Source: Actinomycetota bacterium
Lineage (GTDB): Bacteria; Actinomycetota; Acidimicrobiia; Acidimicrobiales; Iamiaceae
Direction of reading: 5' to 3'
Assembly: GCA_019639075.1 (NCBI GenBank)
Contig: JAHBSO010000009.1
Coordinates: 1 to 64,000 of the forward strand
Length of the DNA: 64,000 bases
Of the stretch, positions 59,426 to 64,000 are shown in pieces. Each line of letters starts with the position of its first letter. The stretch's first letter is position 1. The position numbers and the translations under genes were made by a program. The notes under the pieces were generated by a model, which was given only the letters and a program-made list of their open reading frames with translations, was not told the DNA's origin and did no database searches.

Positions 59426-59454
59426 GCACAGATGGGGTCCGACCCCATCTGTGC
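59426..59454. repeat. 29-bp perfect palindrome, GGGGTC-C-GACCCC type
   Basis: GCACAGATGGGGTC, one central C, then its exact complement. It lies between the PH-like and winged-helix genes. A second copy with two changed base pairs lies at 62202-62228, so this is a repeat family, not a gene-specific terminator. Confidence 0.85.
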
Positions 59455-59459
59455 ACCGG

Positions 59460-59465
59460 TAGGTT
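59460..59465 (+). promoter_or_regulatory. Leaderless-type -10 box of the winged-helix gene
   Basis: TAGGTT, seven bases, then GTG 59473. Confidence 0.4.
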
Positions 59466-59472
59466 GCGATCC

Positions 59473-60597
59473 GTGGCCCCCAAGGTGAACGCCGACGTCC
59501 GACGCATCCGTGCGATGCGCCTGCGCGCGCAGGGCCTCGTGCCCGGTGCGCGGACGTGGGCGACCCCCTCCGAGGTCGCCCGGGGCATGCTCGCCATGCA
59601 GGCGCAGGACCCGAAGGGCGTGCTGTGGGCGCTGGCGCTGCGCTGCGCCGAACACCCGACCGAAGCGGAGGTGCTCGCCGAGATGGCCGAGGGTCGGGTC
59701 GTCCGCAACCGTCCGAGCCGGGGCACGCTCCAGGTCACCGCACCCGAGGACCTGCACTGGCTCAGCGAAACCATGACCCCGCGCTCGATCGCGGCCGCGG
59801 TGAAGCGACGGGGCCAGATCGGCGTGACCGAGGAGATGGTCGCGGGCGTCGGCGAGGTGCTGCGCCGCGAGCTGGCCGACGGGGTCGTCCGCACCCGACC
59901 CGAGATCGTGGAGGCGTGCGCCGCGGCGGACATCGACCTCGACGGCACCCAGGCCGGCCACGTGCTGCGGCACCACACCGAGGTCATGACCATCGTGTTC
60001 GCCGAGCCCGAGGGCCGGACCGACACGTTCGCCCTCGCCGAGCACTGGATCGACGATGCTCGGGAGCTCGACCACGACGACGCGCTCGCCGAGCTCGGCC
60101 AGCGGTACGTCGAGGCCCGCGGCCCCGTCACCGCCGCCGACCTCGGCCGCTGGGCCAACCTCACGATGGGCGACGCCCGAGCGGCCATCGCCGGCGCCGG
60201 CGACGCGCTCACCACCGTGACGCTCGACGGCGACGAGTACGTGGTGGCCGCCGACGCGGCGGACCTGGGCGACGACGACGTGGACGGAGCGCTCGACCGG
60301 CCGCTCCTGCTTCCGCCGTTCGACGAGTACCTCCTGGGCTACGGCAGCCGTTCGTCGATCATCGACGACGAGCACTTCGAGAAGGTCGTCCCGGGCCGCA
60401 ACGGCATGTTCAAGCCCATCGTCGTGGTCGACGGCGAGATCGTCGGGATCTGGAGCCGGAAGCTGACCGCGAAGAAGGCGACGGTCACCGTCGAACCGTT
60501 CGGCTCGCTCTCCGCCCCCGTGAAGCGAGGCCTCGCCGAGCCCGCCGAGGCCTACGCGCGGTTCCTGGAGCGGACGCCCGCGCTGGAGTTCGCCTGA
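59473..60597 (+). CDS. Winged-helix DNA-binding domain protein (HTH_42/AlkZ-like family)
   Basis: 374 aa from GTG 59473; a TTG and a later GTG are alternatives. RLRAQGLVPGARTWATPSEV, MQAQDPKGVLWALALR and RGTLQVTAPEDLHWLSE, with the C-terminal LPPFDEYLLGYGSRSSI, match the HTH_42 superfamily, which includes the AlkZ/YcaQ DNA glycosylases. The QxQ-type glycosylase motif of AlkZ is replaced here by MQAQDP at the expected place, so a glycosylase role is possible but unproven. Confidence 0.8.
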   Translation: MAPKVNADVRRIRAMRLRAQGLVPGARTWATPSEVARGMLAMQAQDPKGVLWALALRCAEHPTEAEVLAEMAEGRVVRNRPSRGTLQVTAPEDLHWLSETMTPRSIAAAVKRRGQIGVTEEMVAGVGEVLRRELADGVVRTRPEIVEACAAADIDLDGTQAGHVLRHHTEVMTIVFAEPEGRTDTFALAEHWIDDARELDHDDALAELGQRYVEARGPVTAADLGRWANLTMGDARAAIAGAGDALTTVTLDGDEYVVAADAADLGDDDVDGALDRPLLLPPFDEYLLGYGSRSSIIDDEHFEKVVPGRNGMFKPIVVVDGEIVGIWSRKLTAKKATVTVEPFGSLSAPVKRGLAEPAEAYARFLERTPALEFA

Positions 60598-60624
60598 CCC
60601 GCCCGTACCGGCCGCAGGTCTCGC

Positions 60625-61716
60625 TCAGATCGGGAAGCGGTGGCGGATCCAGTCGGCGAACACCGGGTCGACGATGCGGTACTCGTCGTCGCGGACCACC
60701 AGATGGCCGAGCTCGACCAGCCGGTGCCGGGCGTGCTGCGCGGCACCACCGCCGAGGTCGAGCAGAGCAGCCCGGGTCCCGAAGACCGCGCCCCCCGACG
60801 CCAGCACCCGCAGCACCGCCCGCTCCTTCTCCTTCAGCGCGGAGTAGAGCCGCTCGTTGCCGTCGGCGGTGGCGGCCCGGACCCGGTCGAGGGCCTCGGC
60901 CCACGTCACGTCGGTGCCCTCGTCGCCCGGGGGCACGAGCCGCCACGCCGCGTCGGCGAGCTGCATCGCCCGCTGCGGGTGGCCCTCGCTGAACCGGGCG
61001 ACGTGGCGGGCGACGACCCCGGCGATGCGCCCCGTCCAGTCGAACCCGTCGGCCACCTGCTCGACCAGCGCGTCGATGCCGAGCGGCTCGATCTCCACGA
61101 GGTCGGCCTGGGCGTAGAACGGCTGGGCCTGCTCGGTGAACAGCATCCGCATCATCGACGGCTCCGACCCGGCGAACACCAGCCCCAGCTCCTGGTAGTG
61201 GTGCTGGAGCGCGGTGCGGAGCAGTCCGGCGGCGCCGTCGACCTTGGCGATGCCGGAGAACTCGTCGACGAACACGACCGTCGGCTGGGTGAGGGCGAAG
61301 CGGGTGAGCACGTCGAGGAGGGCGTGCACCGTGAGCACCGGGTCGGGCCGGTCGCGGCTCGGGGCCCGGAGCTCGACCCGGACGACCCCCAGGTTGATCT
61401 CGAGGCCGGCCGCGACCTTGGCGAGGGTCTCGCCGAAGCGACCACCCACGCGGGCGAGCGCGTCGTCGAGGCGGGCGGCGAGGTCGGCCAGCGACGCCAC
61501 CTCGTACAGGTCGACCCACACGACCGCGGCGCCCCCGCCGATGACGTCGTGGGCCACGCGTCGCAGCACGCTGGTCTTGCCGTAGCGGCGGGGCCCGAGC
61601 AGCGCGGTGACCCGGTGCTCGGTCACCCGTTCGGTCAGGTCGGCGATCAGGTCGTCCCGCCCCAGCACCCGCTCGGGCTCCAGCGGCCCCTGGTAGGGGA
61701 ACGGCGACAGATCCAT
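60625..61716 (-). CDS. AAA ATPase with C-terminal winged helix (ATPase_2 type)
   Basis: 363 aa. Walker A ALLGPRRYGKTSVLRR, Walker B TVVFVDEFSGI, sensor-like LGLVFAGSEPSMM, and a C-terminal winged helix (KEKERAVLRVLASGG, then GHLVVRDDEYRIVDPVF). This is the prokaryotic ATPase_2/STAND-like group best known from archaea. ATG at 61716 with TAGGGT 8 bases upstream. Function unknown; possibly regulatory or defence-related. Confidence 0.85.
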   Translation of the reverse strand: MDLSPFPYQGPLEPERVLGRDDLIADLTERVTEHRVTALLGPRRYGKTSVLRRVAHDVIGGGAAVVWVDLYEVASLADLAARLDDALARVGGRFGETLAKVAAGLEINLGVVRVELRAPSRDRPDPVLTVHALLDVLTRFALTQPTVVFVDEFSGIAKVDGAAGLLRTALQHHYQELGLVFAGSEPSMMRMLFTEQAQPFYAQADLVEIEPLGIDALVEQVADGFDWTGRIAGVVARHVARFSEGHPQRAMQLADAAWRLVPPGDEGTDVTWAEALDRVRAATADGNERLYSALKEKERAVLRVLASGGAVFGTRAALLDLGGGAAQHARHRLVELGHLVVRDDEYRIVDPVFADWIRHRFPI

Positions 61717-61789
61717 GGCGCAGCACCCTACGGAAAAACCGAGCCTCCCGCCCTCGGTTCCACCGTCACCCGCCACTCGTCGAGCGGCC

Positions 61790-61905
61790 CTTCGACTTCG
61801 TTCGCTGGCGCTCACTCTCGCTCAGGGACCAAGGAGCGCCAGCGGAGGACGCTCCAATCCTGTTCGTTGAGCGGAGCGGAGCTTGCGGAGCGGAGTCGAA
61901 ACGCC
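61790..61905. repeat. GAGCG-rich repeat, inverted pair (cluster E)
   Basis: CCCTTCGACTTCGTTCGCTG...CTCAGGGACC in one orientation, then CTGTTCGTTGAGCGGAGCG...GGAGTCGAAACGCC in the other. It borders the 5' side of the decayed DUF222/HNH gene. Confidence 0.8.
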
Positions 61906-62286
61906 GACCGCGACGCGCCCGCGGGCGCGTGCCGATCTGACCGGGCCCCCGGCCGAGCGGTTGGAGGCCGAGGTGGTCGACCTCACCGCGAACGGCGACG
62001 CGTTGCTGGACCTCGCCGAGCGCAACCCGGCCGGACGACTCGGCGCGGCGATCGCCGCGTGGTCCCAACGCCACGAAGACCCCGACACCATCCGGGCCCG
62101 CCAACACGAGGCCCGCAGCCTGTCGTGGCGCACCGAACCCGACGGCACCGTCCTGCTCACCCCCGAGGTAGCCGGTGCCGTGTGCGCGTCATCCACACCC
62201 GCACAGTTGGGGTCTGACCCCAACTGTGACGACCTCCAACGGCTCTGCGGCCCCCACAACCGGGCCCGCACCCGGAATGATCCGAC
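61906..62286 (+). pseudogene. Remnant of a DUF222/HNH endonuclease gene (13E12 family)
   Basis: The frame reads LDLAERNPAGRLGAAIAAWS, RHEDPDTIRARQHEARS and SWRTEPDGTVLLTPEVAG, typical of the middle of DUF222 proteins, then jumps to DLQRLCGPHNRARTRND, the end of the HNH domain. The start, the rest of DUF222 and the DH residues of HNH are missing. The 27-bp palindrome sits exactly at the join, and the repeat cluster E borders the other end. Not expected to be functional. Confidence 0.7.
62202..62228. repeat. 27-bp perfect palindrome, GGGGTC-T-GACCCC type
   Basis: CACAGTTGGGGTC, central T, exact complement. Same family as 59426-59454. It lies at the internal deletion point of the DUF222/HNH remnant. 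Confidence 0.85.
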
Positions 62287-62289
62287 GTG

Positions 62290-64000
62290 TCAGCCGCAGA
62301 TCGGCGCCTCTCCGCCGGCCACCACCGCGCCGAGGAGCTCGCCCGAGTCCTCATCGGCAACGGCAACCGACGTCACCTCCGCGCTCGACAGTCCTGGCTC
62401 CTCAAACTGAATCGTGTGAGGCCATGCCGACGAGGTGGCGATCACGCGACTCGCGACGTAGGTCGGTCCCTTCCGAACGGTGATCCGGAGCGAGTCGACG
62501 TTCGCCTCCTCCCACTCCTCGCCGAGCACGACGAGAAGTACCCGGCCGTCGGCCGGGCCACACGCCCAGGTCGCCACGACCGGAATGCTGCCTGGCCACG
62601 GGCCACCCGGAACGAACAGCGGCTCCGCCTCGATCTGCGCCGGCTCGGAAGCCGCCGACGACCCGGCCGAGCCGGAGGTTCCCGACGACGACGTGTCGGG
62701 CGGGGACGAAACGGTGCCGTCGGGGTCGGGCTCGCGGGACAGTTCGATGCGGGCATCGTTCGTCCAGAGCACGAGGCGGTCGCCCTGGAAGAGGACCAGC
62801 GGCTCGGCGCGCACGACGTCGGCGAACCACGCGTCCTGTTCCATCCGGGCCTCGCCATCGCCCCCTGCGCACGCCATCTCCCGGGACCCGACGGCCCCGG
62901 GCACGAGCCGGTCGCCGTCGAAGGTGAGGCCACCGTTGCCGCCGACCCCGTTGCAGCCCCCGTCGAACCACGCGTAGGTGAGGGTCTCGCCGTCGCTCGT
63001 CTCGGTCGAGATGCCGAAGTGGACGTCGTCGATGCCCTCATCGGGGACCAGCGTTCGCTCGACGTCGCCGTCGAGCGCCCGGTCGACCGTCCACGTCGTG
63101 CCGACCAGACCCGCCGGGTCATCACTCGCCTCGAACGTGATCGTGGCCGACTCGTTGGACAACGTCATCTGTTCATCGGTCATCGAGATGTCGAGGGGTG
63201 GGCGGTGCGCCGACCCAGGATCGGTCGGGCCCAGCACCGCAATCACCCAAGCGAGACGCTGATCACCGGGATCCGGTTCGCAGCTCGTCTCAGCCGACCG
63301 GCGGAACTGCGGCTTCGGGAACCCCTCGACGACGGCGATGCCGATCGGCGGTGCGCACATCCCGAGGAGCTGGACCTCGTCCGACGCCTCGCCGGGTACC
63401 AACACCAACCCACCCACGCCGTGCAGGTCCTGGGCGACACCGTCGACATCGACCGTCGTCGCCGACCAGCGACGGTGGAACATGCCGTCCAACAGATCGC
63501 GGTCGGCGCGCTCGAACGTGGCGGCGCCGTCGGGGCCGGTGAGGACGAGTCGGTCGCCATCGACGGCCACCGTCGGGTTCGCCGCGAGGAGGGCGCCGAT
63601 CTCCGCGTCGAGATCCATGAGCGCCGCGCCGTCGGGGTCGGCGCAGGCCATCTCGGTCATGGCGAAGCCACCCTCGGTCACGAGGCGATCGCCGTCGATC
63701 CGGGCCGGTCCTCCACCGCTGTTGCAGCCCCGAAAGGCGACGGTCCCCTCCACGGTGAGGTCCAGCACGGGTACCCGATCCGTTCCGATCCCCAGGTCGT
63801 CGGCGCCGACCTCCTGGCCGTCACGCTCGGAGGATGTCCAGCTCCAGCGCGAGCCCCAGAACCCGGCGGGGCCGTCGGCCGCGATTCCACCGCCGTCGCC
63901 GTCGCCGCCCCGGAACGCCAGCACCGCCACCGCGCCGACCACCAGCAGGAGGACCGCGGCCGCCGCGCCGGCGACCCAGCGGGAGGAGCCCGCACGGGCG
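62290..64000 (-). CDS. Membrane-anchored protein with two META domains (5' end cut by window edge)
   Basis: Open frame from the window end to the TGA at 62290 (569 codons seen). The first visible residues (ARAGSSRWVAG then AAAAVLLLVVGAVAVLAF) are a single N-terminal membrane anchor. Two META/HslJ-like domains follow, each with the typical core: FRGCNSGGGPARIDGDRLV...MTEMACADP and DGGCNGVGGNGGLTFDGDRLV...REMACAGG. A Ser/Thr/Gly linker and a C-terminal domain of ~120 residues follow. Function unknown; META domains occur in envelope stress proteins. Confidence 0.75.
   Translation of the reverse strand, partial: ARAGSSRWVAGAAAAVLLLVVGAVAVLAFRGGDGDGGGIAADGPAGFWGSRWSWTSSERDGQEVGADDLGIGTDRVPVLDLTVEGTVAFRGCNSGGGPARIDGDRLVTEGGFAMTEMACADPDGAALMDLDAEIGALLAANPTVAVDGDRLVLTGPDGAATFERADRDLLDGMFHRRWSATTVDVDGVAQDLHGVGGLVLVPGEASDEVQLLGMCAPPIGIAVVEGFPKPQFRRSAETSCEPDPGDQRLAWVIAVLGPTDPGSAHRPPLDISMTDEQMTLSNESATITFEASDDPAGLVGTTWTVDRALDGDVERTLVPDEGIDDVHFGISTETSDGETLTYAWFDGGCNGVGGNGGLTFDGDRLVPGAVGSREMACAGGDGEARMEQDAWFADVVRAEPLVLFQGDRLVLWTNDARIELSREPDPDGTVSSPPDTSSSGTSGSAGSSAASEPAQIEAEPLFVPGGPWPGSIPVVATWACGPADGRVLLVVLGEEWEEANVDSLRITVRKGPTYVASRVIATSSAWPHTIQFEEPGLSSAEVTSVAVADEDSGELLGAVVAGGEAPICG

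Noticed and set aside
1-64000. rRNA, tRNA, prophage or complete insertion sequence
   Set aside because: None was recognised: no tRNA-like cloverleaf with conserved TTCRA loop, no rRNA signature, no integrase or intact transposase reading frame.

Overview
The window is very GC-rich and gene-dense, with short or overlapping gene junctions and many GTG starts. The gene set is that of a free-living aerobic actinobacterium: mycothiol synthesis (mshA), a rex-hem operon, an Rv0500A-like HTH gene beside proC, and a menaquinone-reductase-like flavoprotein. Respiration uses a 14-subunit complex I plus a cytochrome bc complex whose cytochrome b is split in two, as in b6f. Together this suggests a deep-branching Actinomycetota lineage, most likely class Acidimicrobiia. 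That placement is inferred, not proven.

Layout. (1) Positions 1-21040, minus strand: one very long run of overlapping genes. It starts with two uncharacterised or small components and an 8Fe ferredoxin. Split cytochrome b (petB/petD-like), a Rieske protein, a membrane diheme cytochrome c and a 311-aa membrane protein follow, and then nuoA to nuoN (nuoN is cut by the window edge). A good match to the Rex operator sits just upstream of the first gene. (2) 21.3-23.4 kb, plus strand: a membrane-anchored monoheme cytochrome c and a MenJ-like geranylgeranyl reductase. (3) 23.5-25.6 kb: an NsrR-like Rrf2 regulator divergent from a Tat-exported two-domain multicopper oxidase and a membrane-anchored cupredoxin. 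(4) 25.9-29.9 kb, minus: pgi-gnd-zwf (upper glycolysis and oxidative pentose phosphate entry). (5) 29.9-42.9 kb, minus: rex, sirC-like, hemA, hemC, a small coiled-coil gene, cobA-hemD, psuG, a psuK-HAD fusion, hemB, hemL and a PAS/GGDEF/EAL protein. A second Rex-like site overlaps the rex promoter. (6) 42.9-54.9 kb: acyl-CoA ligase, an ABC exporter pair, SAM hydrolase with a tiny membrane-peptide gene, an HTH gene, proC, ybjN, mshA, an XRE regulator, an RsiG-like c-di-GMP-binding anti-sigma homologue, a CdsA-like membrane protein, a histidine phosphatase and an EamA transporter. (7) 55-64 kb: XRE-cupin regulator, lgt, neutral-ceramidase-like protein, a small membrane protein, a winged-helix protein, an AAA ATPase, a decayed DUF222/HNH gene and a META-domain protein cut by the window end.

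How it fits together. NADH is oxidised by Nuo, menaquinol by the b6-like complex, and electrons leave through c-type cytochromes. Rex (an NADH/NAD+ sensor) is encoded with the haem genes that feed those cytochromes, and Rex-like sites lie before both operons, which suggests one redox circuit. c-di-GMP appears twice: a dual GGDEF/EAL enzyme and an RsiG-type receptor.

Non-coding structure. Long intergenic gaps, especially between convergent genes, are filled by one family of GAGCG-rich repeats. Two near-identical palindromes around GGGGTC-N-GACCCC occur at about 59.4 and 62.2 kb. A 60-bp palindrome lies in frame inside the psuK kinase domain. Many genes have a TANNNT box 6-9 nt before the start codon, the signature of leaderless transcripts.
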